From positions 1,123,501 to 1,187,500 of the forward strand of contig NZ_CP060139.1 of assembly GCF_014524565.1 (NCBI RefSeq): 64,000 nt of DNA. Reading direction: 5' to 3'. A model generated the notes under the pieces. That model was not told the origin of the DNA and ran no database searches. It saw only the letters and a list, made by a program, of their open reading frames with translations. Source of the DNA: Croceimicrobium hydrocarbonivorans. GTDB taxonomy: Bacteria > Bacteroidota > Bacteroidia > Flavobacteriales > Schleiferiaceae. Shown piece after piece: positions 52,009 to 60,672 of this stretch. Every line of letters starts with the position of its first letter. Within the stretch, counting starts at the first letter, position 1. A program made the position numbers and the translations under genes.

Positions 52009-53544
52009 ATGAATCAGGACGATCTTTTTAAAAAGGTAATCGCCCATGCGAAAGAATACGGATTTATCTTTCCATCGAGCGAAATTTATGATGGCTTATC
52101 AGCTGTTTACGACTATGGTCAGAATGGCGTTGAACTGAAGAAAAATCTGCGCGAATATTGGTGGAAAGCCATGGTACAGATGCACGAAAATATTGTTGGC
52201 TTGGATGCCGCAATTTTCATGCACCCCACCACCTGGAAAGCCAGTGGCCACGTAGATGCCTTTAATGATCCCTTGATCGATAATAAAGACAGTAAAAAAC
52301 GCTATCGCGCGGATGTTCTCATTGAGGACTATGCCGAAAAACAACGTCAGAAAGCAGAAAAAGAAATCGAAAAGGCCAAGAAGCGTTTTGGTGAAGATTT
52401 CGATGAAGCGCTTTATCGCGAAACCAATCCGCGGGTAAAGAAATACCTCGACGAAGCGAATGATACCGTTAAGCGCATGGCAGCCAGCCTCGATGCCGGA
52501 GATTTAGCCGATGTTAAATCCTTGATCGAGGAGAAAGGAATTGTTTGCCCCATTAGTGGTTCTAAAAATTGGACCGAAGTACGTCAGTTTAACTTGATGT
52601 TTGGTACGCAAATGGGATCAGTGGCTGAAGGGGCTTCAACCCTTTATCTGCGTCCAGAAACCGCCCAAGGAATCTTCGTAAACTTCCTGAATGTACAGAA
52701 GACCGGTCGGATGAAAATTCCATTTGGAATTGCCCAAACCGGAAAGGCCTTCCGTAATGAGATTGTAGCCCGTCAATTCATCTTCCGGATGCGCGAATTC
52801 GAGCAAATGGAAATGCAATATTTCGTTCGTCCCGGCGAGGAAATGAAATGGTACAAATACTGGAAAGAAGAGCGCATGAAATGGCACCGTGCCCTGGGTA
52901 TGGATGATAGCTATTACCGTTTCCACGATCATGAAAAGCTCGCTCACTACGCTAATGCGGCCGCGGATATTGAATTCAATTTCCCCTTCGGATTTAAGGA
53001 ATTGGAAGGTATTCACTCCCGCACCGACTTCGACCTAAAAGCCCATGAAGAGCACAGTGGCAAGAAGCTGCAATTCTTCGATCCCGAGTTAGGTCAAAAT
53101 TATGTGCCTTATGTAGTTGAAACCTCCATTGGTTTGGATCGCTTATTCCTGGCGGTATTATCCTATGCTTACCGCGAAGAAAGCCTAGAGGATGGCAGTA
53201 GCAGAACCGTATTGCGCATTCCGGCTCCTCTAGCCCCAGTTAAGGCGGCCATCTTGCCTCTGATTAAGAGAGACGGCCTTCCAGAGATTTCACGCGAAAT
53301 TCTGGATGAACTACGCTACGACTTTAATATTCAGTACGATGAGAAGGATGCCATTGGCAAACGTTACCGTCGCCATGATGCCATTGGAACCCCTTATTGT
53401 ATCACCGTAGATCATGAAACAAAAGAAGATAAATGTGTGACCTTACGGGATAGAGATAGTATGACTCAAGAAAGAGTACCTATTCAAAATTTAAAAGCAA
53501 AACTTTCCGAAAGCCTGAGCTTGAGCAGTTTACTAAAAAAATAA
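52009..53544 (+). CDS. glyS: Glycyl-tRNA synthetase (single-chain, alpha2 type)
   Basis: The 511-residue enzyme is of the eukaryote/archaea-like dimeric type, with N-terminal Phe-Ile-Phe-Pro-Ser-Ser-Glu-Ile-Tyr-Asp-Gly and class II motifs such as Phe-Arg-Asn-Glu-Ile and Gly-Leu-Asp-Arg. A C-terminal anticodon-binding domain (about 400-495) is present. It charges tRNA-Gly. No insertion, frameshift or T-box leader was seen. It begins a new transcript after the CHAP gene. Confidence 0.96.
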   Translation: MNQDDLFKKVIAHAKEYGFIFPSSEIYDGLSAVYDYGQNGVELKKNLREYWWKAMVQMHENIVGLDAAIFMHPTTWKASGHVDAFNDPLIDNKDSKKRYRADVLIEDYAEKQRQKAEKEIEKAKKRFGEDFDEALYRETNPRVKKYLDEANDTVKRMAASLDAGDLADVKSLIEEKGIVCPISGSKNWTEVRQFNLMFGTQMGSVAEGASTLYLRPETAQGIFVNFLNVQKTGRMKIPFGIAQTGKAFRNEIVARQFIFRMREFEQMEMQYFVRPGEEMKWYKYWKEERMKWHRALGMDDSYYRFHDHEKLAHYANAAADIEFNFPFGFKELEGIHSRTDFDLKAHEEHSGKKLQFFDPELGQNYVPYVVETSIGLDRLFLAVLSYAYREESLEDGSSRTVLRIPAPLAPVKAAILPLIKRDGLPEISREILDELRYDFNIQYDEKDAIGKRYRRHDAIGTPYCITVDHETKEDKCVTLRDRDSMTQERVPIQNLKAKLSESLSLSSLLKK

Positions 53545-53583
53545 TTTTGAAGCCTATTGAATAACAGAGCTTTAAAATTAATA

Positions 53584-53591
53584 TATATTTG
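53584..53591 (+). promoter_or_regulatory. Predicted -7 element of the acidic lipoprotein gene
   Basis: TATATTTG matches TAnnTTTG and lies 36 nt before the ATG at 53628. A well-spaced -33 element is not clear; TTG at 53557-53559 is 24 nt away. Confidence 0.5.
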
Positions 53592-53627
53592 TGCGAAATT
53601 GTTTAACAACCAAATCTCGAGAGAAGG

Positions 53628-53930
53628 ATGAAAAAAGTAAGTTTTTTTGCATTTGCACTGATCTTTGCTGGTGCCGTAGCATGTAACAACCCACAAGCTG
53701 AAGACAAAGCTGAAGAAGCTGGTGACGCCGTAGAAAACGCTGTTGAAGAAGCAGGTGACGCTATGGACGAAGCTGCTGAAGAAGCTGGCGATATGGCTGA
53801 GGATGCTGCTGAAGCAGTAGAAGAAATGGCTGACACCACTATGGAAGCTGCTGAAGAAGCTGCTGACGACATGGAAGGTGAAGTAGAAGAAGCCATGCAC
53901 GAAGGTGAAGACCACAGCGAGCACATGTAA
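53628..53930 (+). CDS. Very acidic Ala/Glu-repeat small lipoprotein
   Basis: The 100-residue product has a lipoprotein signal (Ala-Gly-Ala-Val-Ala-Cys19). The mature chain is almost wholly Ala, Glu, Asp, Met, Val and Gly in imperfect repeats of the type Glu-Glu-Ala-Gly-Asp-Ala, suggesting one long amphipathic acidic helix. The C-terminus ends with His-Glu-Gly-Glu-Asp-His-Ser-Glu-His-Met, which could bind metal. GAA and GCT codons dominate, consistent with strong expression. It has its own promoter and terminator. Function is unknown; a periplasmic spacer, a calcium or metal buffer, or a stress lipoprotein are possibilities. Confidence 0.8.
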   Translation: MKKVSFFAFALIFAGAVACNNPQAEDKAEEAGDAVENAVEEAGDAMDEAAEEAGDMAEDAAEAVEEMADTTMEAAEEAADDMEGEVEEAMHEGEDHSEHM

Positions 53931-53948
53931 GCCACGCTGAACAAAATA

Positions 53949-53987
53949 AAAAATCCTGATCAGGCTCTGCCGGTCAGGATTTTTTTA
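53949..53987 (+). terminator. Intrinsic terminator of the acidic lipoprotein gene
   Basis: AAATCCTGA (53951-53959) pairs with TCAGGATTT (53974-53982), followed by TTTTT. Confidence 0.85.
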
Positions 53988-53992
53988 TGCCT

Positions 53993-54026
53993 AAAAAACC
54001 GGCCCTCTTTCGAAAACCGGCTTTTT
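53993..54026 (-). terminator. Intrinsic terminator of the kynurenine pathway genes
   Basis: On the minus strand AAAAAGCCGG (from 54026 to 54017) pairs with CCGGTTTTTT (54002 to 53993), with one G.U pair, followed by T. It lies 24 nt after the kmo stop. The same stem on the plus strand has an A.C mismatch, so the minus direction is favoured. Confidence 0.65.
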
Positions 54027-54049
54027 CTATTTCTCTTCTTTCTCTTCGC

Positions 54050-55399
54050 TTAAAGCTTTTCGGCTAAAGCTAACATTCGTTCTTCCACTTCTGGACTATC
54101 CCAATTTTCATGAATATTGGGCATGCTCATAATTTCGGCCATTAACTCATCCTGACGCTTACCCAGAGCTATTGCATCCGAATAGCGAACCTCGGGTGAG
54201 AAAGTTACCAGGCTGTAAAGTGGACTCCACTTCTCCGGATATTTCTCCGAAAAGCGCACTTCAATTTTCTTGCGCAGTAAAAACTCAGGATCTCCGGTTA
54301 AATCACGCATCTCTACAAAATTGCGCATCGCCAAATCAGCAATCGCATCAGCATCCGGTTTACGCTCTACTTCATAAGCCTTTAAAAGCCCTTCCCAATC
54401 ATCGCCGTATTCGTCCATCAAGCGATCTAAAACAAAGCAATCTTCAAAACCGGCATTCATTCCCTGTCCGTAGAAAGGTACAATGGCATGACTGGCATCT
54501 CCAATCAAAGCGACTTTCGCATTGCGAGTCCAGGGGAAACAGCGAATAATCACCAAAGATGAATCCGGGTTTTCCTGCCAATCGCGATCAAAATTGGGCA
54601 TCATATCCAAGGCATCGGCAAATTCCTTTTCAAAGAATGAACGAGCTTTGTCAACCGTATCCAAACTAGCAAAGGAAACCTCACCATCCATAGGAAAGAA
54701 TAAAGTACAGGTAAAGCTAGCATCCGGATTAGGCAAGGCTATCAACATATAACTACCTCGTGGCCAGATGTGCAGAGCATTCTTCTCTAATAAGAACTCA
54801 CCATTAGGTCCGGCCGGAATCTCTAATTCTTTGTAACCATGCTCAATGTATTCCTGCGAATAACTGAAGCGATCGGTTTTTTGCATGATACTACGCACAG
54901 CGCTAAAGGCACCATCCGCACCAAAGAGTAAATCACTCTCCACCTTGCGCTCTTCGCCTTCACGATTGCGGTAAACCGCACTGGCATTCTCCAAATCCAC
55001 ATCGGCGCAAGCCTGAGAAAAATGAATCTTCACTCCACGCTTTTCCGCCTCATCCATCATCAGCATATTGAGGCCGGCTCGTGAAACGGAATTAATGGCC
55101 TGCCCTTCCTTACCATAAGGTTGATAGGTCAATTTTCCTTCTCGGCTGTGCATCACGCGACCATACATAGGAATGGCCATTTCTTTAAGCACCTTTTCTT
55201 CCAGACCCACCTTGGCCAAGGCTTGCAAACCGCGATCACTCAAAGCCAGGTTAATGGAGCGACCACCATCCAGCAGATTCTTTCGCGCATCCGGGCGACG
55301 TTCAAAAATCTCCACCTTATGACCGCGCTTTGCTAAATAGAGGCTCAATAAAGAACCAACTAAGCCGGCACCGGCAATGCTAATATTCTTCTCTTGCAT
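54050..55399 (-). CDS. kmo: Kynurenine 3-monooxygenase
   Basis: The 449-residue flavoprotein has the N-terminal dinucleotide motif Gly10-Ala-Gly12-Leu-Val-Gly15, a Glu at the end of the second strand (Glu-Ile-Phe-Glu-Arg-Arg), and the Gly-Asp-Ala-Ser-His-Ala motif with Pro-Phe-Tyr-Gly-Gln-Gly-Met-Asn-Ala-Gly. The His-Gly-Tyr-Lys-Glu-Leu block and the Asn-Leu-Leu-Asp-Gly-Gly-Arg-Ser-Ile-Asn-Leu substrate loop are those of KMO. It hydroxylates L-kynurenine to 3-hydroxykynurenine using NADPH and O2. It starts 2 nt after the kynureninase gene ends. Confidence 0.95.
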   Translation of the reverse strand: MQEKNISIAGAGLVGSLLSLYLAKRGHKVEIFERRPDARKNLLDGGRSINLALSDRGLQALAKVGLEEKVLKEMAIPMYGRVMHSREGKLTYQPYGKEGQAINSVSRAGLNMLMMDEAEKRGVKIHFSQACADVDLENASAVYRNREGEERKVESDLLFGADGAFSAVRSIMQKTDRFSYSQEYIEHGYKELEIPAGPNGEFLLEKNALHIWPRGSYMLIALPNPDASFTCTLFFPMDGEVSFASLDTVDKARSFFEKEFADALDMMPNFDRDWQENPDSSLVIIRCFPWTRNAKVALIGDASHAIVPFYGQGMNAGFEDCFVLDRLMDEYGDDWEGLLKAYEVERKPDADAIADLAMRNFVEMRDLTGDPEFLLRKKIEVRFSEKYPEKWSPLYSLVTFSPEVRYSDAIALGKRQDELMAEIMSMPNIHENWDSPEVEERMLALAEKL

Positions 55400-55401
55400 G
55401 A

Positions 55402-56676
55402 TTAGTCTCTTAAATGTTCTTTCAACAATTGGCCAAAGCGATACACATCCTCAAAGGAGTTATACAGGGGCACCGGCGCCAATCGAATTACATCAGGCTC
55501 GCGCCAGTCGGCAATTACGCCAGCTTCGCTCAATTTCTTAAAGGCTGCTTTTCCTTTTCCGGGTACCGAAATAGAAATCTGACATCCTCTACGCTTGGCA
55601 TCCTTGGGAGTAATAATGCGTATGTTTTGGCCGCTTTCGCGGGATGCGTCTTCAATAACGGCTTGTAGGTAAGCCGTAAGTTTCAAGCTCTTTTCACGGA
55701 GGGCTGTCATACCCACCTCCTCATAAAGTTCTAAGGAAGCCAATAAAGGAGCCATTGCCATTACCGGGGCATTGCTTAATTGCCAGGCCTCAGCGGTGGA
55801 AATAGGCACAAAACGATCCGGCATCTGAAAACGATCTTCCTTATTATGACCCCACCAGCCCTCAAATCGAGGAATATCGGCTTTCCCATGATGCTTCTCA
55901 TGCACAAAAACACCCGAAACACCTCCAGGACCAGAGTTTAAATATTTATAACCACACCAAGCGGCAAAGTCTACATTCCACTTATGCAGTTCGAGTGGCA
56001 CATTCCCAGCTGCATGCGCTAAGTCCCAGCCCACCATGGCTCCGGCACGCTTACCAGCATCGGTAATGCGCTCCATATCGAACCACTGGCCAGTATAATA
56101 ATTAACCCCACCAATCATCACCAAAGCCAATTCATCGCGATGGGCATCAATGGCCTCTATAATGCGATCTTCTTCAATCAGCTCCGTTTCCGGATCGGGC
56201 ATAATTTCAATTAGATGCTCCGCTGGATCTAATCCATGGAAACGCAATTGGCTATGTAAGGCATATTGATCACTCGGAAAAGCCTTGCCCTCGCATAAAA
56301 TCTTGGTGCGTTTACCTTGCGGGCGATAAAAGCTCACCATCATCAAATGCAGGTTAGTAGTAAGGCCGTTCATGGCCACCACTTCACTTTCTTTGGCACC
56401 CACAATTCGCGCTAAAGCAGCACTAAAATTTTCGTGATAAGCTAACCAGGGACGTTCCGCTTCCAGGTGACCATCTACACCCCAACGTGCCCAGTCATCC
56501 AGTTCTTCCATTAAAATGGTGCGGGCTCTACGTGCCTGTAAACCCAGAGAGTTACCCGTAAAGTATAAAACCTTTTCCGCATCATTTTGCGGGAATAAAA
56601 ACTGCTCGCGATAGGAGGCTAAAGGATCCGCTGCATCGGCCTGCCGTGCGCCTTCCATAGTATTGGGGATTGTCAT
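55402..56676 (-). CDS. kynU: Kynureninase
   Basis: The 424-residue PLP enzyme has the binding motif Trp-Cys-Gly-Tyr-Lys244-Tyr-Leu-Asn-Ser-Gly-Pro-Gly-Gly and the Asp-Leu-Ala-His-Ala-Ala-Gly-Asn-Val segment. It cleaves 3-hydroxykynurenine or kynurenine to (3-hydroxy)anthranilate and alanine. With kmo it forms the middle of the tryptophan-to-quinolinate (NAD) route; the dioxygenases and 3-hydroxyanthranilate steps are not in this window. The UbiA-like gene lies 23 nt upstream on the same strand. Confidence 0.95.
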   Translation of the reverse strand: MTIPNTMEGARQADAADPLASYREQFLFPQNDAEKVLYFTGNSLGLQARRARTILMEELDDWARWGVDGHLEAERPWLAYHENFSAALARIVGAKESEVVAMNGLTTNLHLMMVSFYRPQGKRTKILCEGKAFPSDQYALHSQLRFHGLDPAEHLIEIMPDPETELIEEDRIIEAIDAHRDELALVMIGGVNYYTGQWFDMERITDAGKRAGAMVGWDLAHAAGNVPLELHKWNVDFAAWCGYKYLNSGPGGVSGVFVHEKHHGKADIPRFEGWWGHNKEDRFQMPDRFVPISTAEAWQLSNAPVMAMAPLLASLELYEEVGMTALREKSLKLTAYLQAVIEDASRESGQNIRIITPKDAKRRGCQISISVPGKGKAAFKKLSEAGVIADWREPDVIRLAPVPLYNSFEDVYRFGQLLKEHLRD

Positions 56677-56699
56677 AGTTCTTTTTTAGCGGCTCAAAG

Positions 56700-57557
56700 T
56701 TAATAAATGCCCCAAGCCCATTGGGCTAAGAGCAGTAAAATGAAAACGATTATCGGAATGGCTTCCACCCAAAATCCAATGTAGATTTCGGAGCGATTAT
56801 GCCGAACTTTTCGAATGAGATAAGCACCAATCTCTAGACCTACTAACCAAGCCACTGCCTGCGCCAGAGAAAGGTCCCAAATAAAGTAGGCGGCGATGGT
56901 CCATAGTTGATACAAAAGCAAGAAGAAATTTGCCAATTGCAAGGAGGCCTCTACCCCCATTAATTGCGGAATGGTTTTCATCTGAGACAGATCGTAGTCC
57001 ATATCCCGAATATCGAAGGGAATGGTAAGACCGGCAACTAAGAAGGTGCGAAAAAGTAGTTCAAGGTAAAAATAGAAAGTCCAAATCTGATCCATATGCA
57101 AGATTGGCAAAGCAAAACTCAGCCAGGCCCAGGTACCGGATATCAGCAGCAGCTTTAACATGGGAATAGTGCGCAGGGAGGTAAAATGCCGATTGGGATG
57201 CGGAAAGGCTAAGGGATAAAGTACGGCTACCACTACGGCTGGCGCCAAAGCAATTAATAAATCCCAGCTGTAAAACCAGCGTAAAACATAGAGCGAGGCA
57301 AGGCCCATGAACAGGCTATAAATTAAGGCCGCGAGTGGCTGCTTAAATCCCGCCACATTAGAGGGCTGCCCACCGGTATTTTGCTGGGCAATTTTCACCC
57401 AGCGCATATAGCTGTAAGCCGAAGAAGTTGCTAACAATAAGAAGAGCGCATAGAGATAAGCCTCCGTGCTCCAAGGGGTAGGAAAACTCATCAAGCTTAA
57501 AAGCCCTACTGCTAGGCCCACCCAGAGATTTGAAGAAATTAAAAATCCCCGCATCAC
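56700..57557 (-). CDS. UbiA-like polytopic membrane protein with degenerate first Asp motif
   Basis: The 285-residue protein has about eight transmembrane helices. Residues 182-189 read Asp-Ile-Arg-Asp-Met-Asp-Tyr-Asp, fitting the second Asp-rich motif of UbiA prenyltransferases. The first motif, expected near residues 45-53 as Asn-Asp-x2-Asp-x3-Asp, is replaced by Ser-Ala-Tyr-Ser-Tyr-Met-Arg-Trp-Val, so catalysis of the usual kind is doubtful. It lies directly upstream of kynU-kmo in the same orientation, so it probably starts that unit. ATG at 57557 or 57554 are equally possible starts. Confidence 0.7.
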   Translation of the reverse strand: MMRGFLISSNLWVGLAVGLLSLMSFPTPWSTEAYLYALFLLLATSSAYSYMRWVKIAQQNTGGQPSNVAGFKQPLAALIYSLFMGLASLYVLRWFYSWDLLIALAPAVVVAVLYPLAFPHPNRHFTSLRTIPMLKLLLISGTWAWLSFALPILHMDQIWTFYFYLELLFRTFLVAGLTIPFDIRDMDYDLSQMKTIPQLMGVEASLQLANFFLLLYQLWTIAAYFIWDLSLAQAVAWLVGLEIGAYLIRKVRHNRSEIYIGFWVEAIPIIVFILLLLAQWAWGIY

Positions 57558-57627
57558 TTTTGATCATCGATCACGAGAGGGTTAAAAGATTGTTATTATC
57601 CCTAACCAAGAAGCGACCGTCTATTCT

Positions 57628-57635
57628 TACTTTTG
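57628..57635 (+). promoter_or_regulatory. Predicted -7 element of gcvP
   Basis: TACTTTTG matches TAnnTTTG and lies 32 nt before the ATG at 57668. It argues against the upstream in-frame ATG at 57530, which would lie before the promoter and overlap the divergent gene. A -33 element was not found. Confidence 0.5.
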
Positions 57636-57667
57636 CTGCGAATATTGACATTTATTTTCACATTGTT

Positions 57668-60541
57668 ATGAATACGGACACTTTTGCCTATCGCCACATA
57701 GGACCACGTGAGGAGGATCTGTTAGAAATGCTGAAAGTGGTAGGGGTAAAAAACCTGGAGGAATTAATTTCTCAAACCATTCCCGATGACATTCGCCTGG
57801 AAGAAGATTTGAATCTGAGTACAGCGATGACCGAAAATGAATTCCTGAATCACATCCGTGATTTAGCGAGAAAAAATAAGGTCTTTAAGTCTTATATCGG
57901 TTTGGGATACCACCCAACAATTTTGCCGGGTGTTATTCAACGCAATATTTTGGAAAACCCAGGTTGGTATACCGCTTACACTCCCTATCAGGCTGAAATC
58001 GCTCAGGGACGTTTGGAGGCTTTGTTGAATTACCAGACCATGATAAGCGACCTAACCGGATTGCCTATTGCGAATGCCAGTCTTTTAGATGAAGCCACTG
58101 CCGCCGCCGAGGCGATGTCGATGTTCTACGGAGCACGCAGCCGCGACAAAAAGAAAGCCGGTGCTTCTAAATTCTTTGTATCTATTCACTGTTTGCACCA
58201 AAACATAGAACTCATCAAAACCCGTTCAGAACCTTTAGGTATTGAATTGGTAATTGGTGATCACCGTGAAGTTAATCTGAGCGAGGATTATTTTGGTGCC
58301 TTATTACAGTATCCAGCTGCCGATGGAGAAATTTTCGAGTACGATGCCTTTATGGCGGATGCTGAAAAATTCGACGTACAAGTAGCGGTTGCTGCTGATA
58401 TTATGTCTTTGGTATTATTGAGCCCTCCCGGAGAGTGGGGTGCTAAAGCAGTAGTGGGAACTACCCAACGCTTTGGTATTCCTTTAGGATTCGGTGGCCC
58501 CCATGCGGCCTACTTCTCTACTACCGAAGATTATAAGCGCTTTATCCCCGGTCGTATTATCGGTCAAACCGTAGACCGCGATGGCAATAAAGCCTTGCGT
58601 ATGGCCTTGCAAACCCGCGAACAACATATTAAACGCGACAAGGCAACTTCCAATATTTGTACCGCTCAAGTACTTTTAGCCGTGATGGCAGGTGCCTATG
58701 GTGCTTATCATGGTCCTATTGGATTAAAGCATATTGCACAAAAAATTCACTTCCATACAGTAAGCCTTAGCGAAGGTTTAAATCGCTTGGGCTATACCCA
58801 GGTTAACCAAAACTTCTACGATACTCTGCGTATTGAATTAGGTCAGGTTGATAAGGAAGAAATTCGTAGCCGCGCCATTGCCAAGGAGATCAACCTTCGT
58901 TATATCTCCGCCCATGAGGTAGGTATCAGCATTAATGAAACCACCAATATGGAGGCCATCGAAGAACTACTCGAAATCTTCGCTGAGGCTAAGGAGGCCA
59001 GTGCCCCAAAAATTAAATTGCTGGAGGTAAGCGTAATCCCAGAATCACTCAAGCGTACCAGCAGCTTTATGGAGCAGTCGGTATTCAATCGCTATCACAG
59101 TGAAACCGAAATGATGCGCTATTTAAAGGCTTTGGAGCGCAAGGACCTTTCTTTAAATCACAGCATGATTTCTTTAGGTAGCTGCACCATGAAGCTGAAT
59201 GCCGCTACTGAAATGTTGCCACTAAGCTGGCCATTATGGGCAAACATTCACCCCTTTGCACCTACCAATCAAACTTTAGGTTACCGCGAATTAATCGCCA
59301 ACCTGGAGCGTGACCTGGCTGAAATCACCGGATTCCACGCCATGAGCATGCAGCCAAATAGCGGCGCTCAGGGCGAATATGCAGGCTTGATGGTGATTCG
59401 TGCCTATCATCAATCTCGTGGCGACAGTCAGCGTGATATTGCTTTGATTCCAAGTTCTGCCCACGGCACCAACCCCGCATCTGCGGTTATGGCCGGCATG
59501 AAGGTAGTAGTGGTGAAATCAGATGAGGCCGGTAAAATTGATGTAGAAGATTTACGCGCTAAAGCTGAAAAGTACAGCGCAAATCTGGCCGCTTTAATGA
59601 TTACCTACCCTTCTACTCACGGAGTATTTGAAGAGCGGGTACGTGAGATTACCCAGATCATTCACGATAATGGTGGTCAGGTGTATATGGATGGAGCCAA
59701 TATGAATGCTCAGGTAGGGCTAACCAGCCCTGGAGCTATTGGCGCCGACGTTTGCCACTTAAATTTACACAAGACCTTTGCCATCCCTCACGGTGGCGGT
59801 GGTCCAGGCATGGGACCTATCGGGGTTGCAGAGCATTTGGCTTCTTTCTTACCCGGACACCCTTTGGTAAAAACCGGTGGTAAGAATCCTATTTCACCCG
59901 TATCAGCCGCACCTTATGGCAGTGGATTGATCTTATTAATCAGCTATGGCTATATCAAGATGTTAGGCATGCGCGGCTTAAAGGCCAGTACCCAATACGC
60001 CATCTTGAATGCCAATTACTTGAAAGAAAGATTGCACGGTGCCTATGAGGTATTGTACTCGAATGAGAACAACCGCGTAGCTCATGAGATGATTATCGAT
60101 TGTCGTCCTTTCAAAAAGGAAAGTGGCATTGAGGTTACCGATATCGCCAAGCGATTAATGGACTACGGCTATCACGCCCCAACTGTAAGCTTCCCTGTAG
60201 CCGGCACAGTTATGATCGAGCCTACCGAAAGTGAAAGCATGCAAGAATTGGATCGTTTCATTGAGGCGATGCTTAGCATTCGACGTGAAATGGCGGAGAT
60301 TCACAATGGAAACTTCGATACCGAAAACAATCCATTAAAAAACTCCCCTCACACCATGCAGCAATTAACCAGCGATCAGTGGGATTTCCCTTATGATCGC
60401 AAAACCGCTGCTTTCCCATTGGATTACTTGTATCAAAATAAGTTTTGGCCCAGTGTTCGTCGTGTAGATGATGCCTATGGCGATCGTAATTTGATTTGTA
60501 CCTGTGAGCCTATCGAATCCTATATGGAAGAGGAAGCTTAA
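57668..60541 (+). CDS. gcvP: Glycine dehydrogenase (aminomethyl-transferring), P-protein
   Basis: The 957-residue P-protein of the glycine cleavage system is full length in one chain, not split into two subunits. It begins [13 protein letters not shown], the usual N-terminus. The PLP lysine is Lys702 in [16 protein letters not shown]. It decarboxylates glycine and passes the aminomethyl group to H-protein lipoamide. No gcvT or gcvH is adjacent; no glycine riboswitch was seen in the short leader. Confidence 0.96.
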   Translation: MNTDTFAYRHIGPREEDLLEMLKVVGVKNLEELISQTIPDDIRLEEDLNLSTAMTENEFLNHIRDLARKNKVFKSYIGLGYHPTILPGVIQRNILENPGWYTAYTPYQAEIAQGRLEALLNYQTMISDLTGLPIANASLLDEATAAAEAMSMFYGARSRDKKKAGASKFFVSIHCLHQNIELIKTRSEPLGIELVIGDHREVNLSEDYFGALLQYPAADGEIFEYDAFMADAEKFDVQVAVAADIMSLVLLSPPGEWGAKAVVGTTQRFGIPLGFGGPHAAYFSTTEDYKRFIPGRIIGQTVDRDGNKALRMALQTREQHIKRDKATSNICTAQVLLAVMAGAYGAYHGPIGLKHIAQKIHFHTVSLSEGLNRLGYTQVNQNFYDTLRIELGQVDKEEIRSRAIAKEINLRYISAHEVGISINETTNMEAIEELLEIFAEAKEASAPKIKLLEVSVIPESLKRTSSFMEQSVFNRYHSETEMMRYLKALERKDLSLNHSMISLGSCTMKLNAATEMLPLSWPLWANIHPFAPTNQTLGYRELIANLERDLAEITGFHAMSMQPNSGAQGEYAGLMVIRAYHQSRGDSQRDIALIPSSAHGTNPASAVMAGMKVVVVKSDEAGKIDVEDLRAKAEKYSANLAALMITYPSTHGVFEERVREITQIIHDNGGQVYMDGANMNAQVGLTSPGAIGADVCHLNLHKTFAIPHGGGGPGMGPIGVAEHLASFLPGHPLVKTGGKNPISPVSAAPYGSGLILLISYGYIKMLGMRGLKASTQYAILNANYLKERLHGAYEVLYSNENNRVAHEMIIDCRPFKKESGIEVTDIAKRLMDYGYHAPTVSFPVAGTVMIEPTESESMQELDRFIEAMLSIRREMAEIHNGNFDTENNPLKNSPHTMQQLTSDQWDFPYDRKTAAFPLDYLYQNKFWPSVRRVDDAYGDRNLICTCEPIESYMEEEA

Positions 60542-60573
60542 AAAAAGCAGAGAAAATCTGTCTAAATAATAGT

Positions 60574-60600
60574 AAGGGAGCTCAATGGGCTCCCTTTTTT
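60574..60600 (+). terminator. Intrinsic terminator of gcvP
   Basis: AAGGGAGC (60574-60581) pairs with GCTCCCTT (60589-60596), followed by more T. Confidence 0.88.
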
Positions 60601-60601
60601 C

Positions 60602-60631
60602 TTGCTGTAAACCATTTGTTTGTTATTTTTG
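60602..60631 (+). promoter_or_regulatory. Predicted promoter of the first tandem T9SS cargo gene
   Basis: TTG at 60602-60604, a 19-nt spacer, and TATTTTTG at 60624-60631 match the Bacteroidota consensus well. The leader to the ATG at 60673 is about 40 nt. The -33 begins directly behind the gcvP terminator's T-run. Confidence 0.6.
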
Positions 60632-60672
60632 TTACCCTAGTGTTAATACGTTATAACCCTTAATTCAAGAAC

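Noticed and set aside
53690-53900. Repeated GAAGCTG-type units considered as a tandem DNA repeat or CRISPR-like array
   Set aside because: The units are irregular, in frame, and fully explained by the Ala/Glu-rich protein.
53484-53924. Long open frames on the minus strand opposite the acidic lipoprotein
   Set aside because: They are low-complexity (Ser, Ala, Phe) mirror images of the GAA/GCT repeats and have no independent gene features.
54050-56676. A link between the kynurenine pathway genes and the kynurenine cofactor of MbnP
   Set aside because: MbnP kynurenine is made within the protein by MbnH. KMO and kynureninase act on free kynurenine and lie 47 kb away, so shared chemistry is coincidental.
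57530-57667. N-terminal extension of gcvP by 46 residues
   Set aside because: It would overlap the divergent gene and precede the predicted promoter, and the family's usual N-terminus begins at the ATG at 57668.
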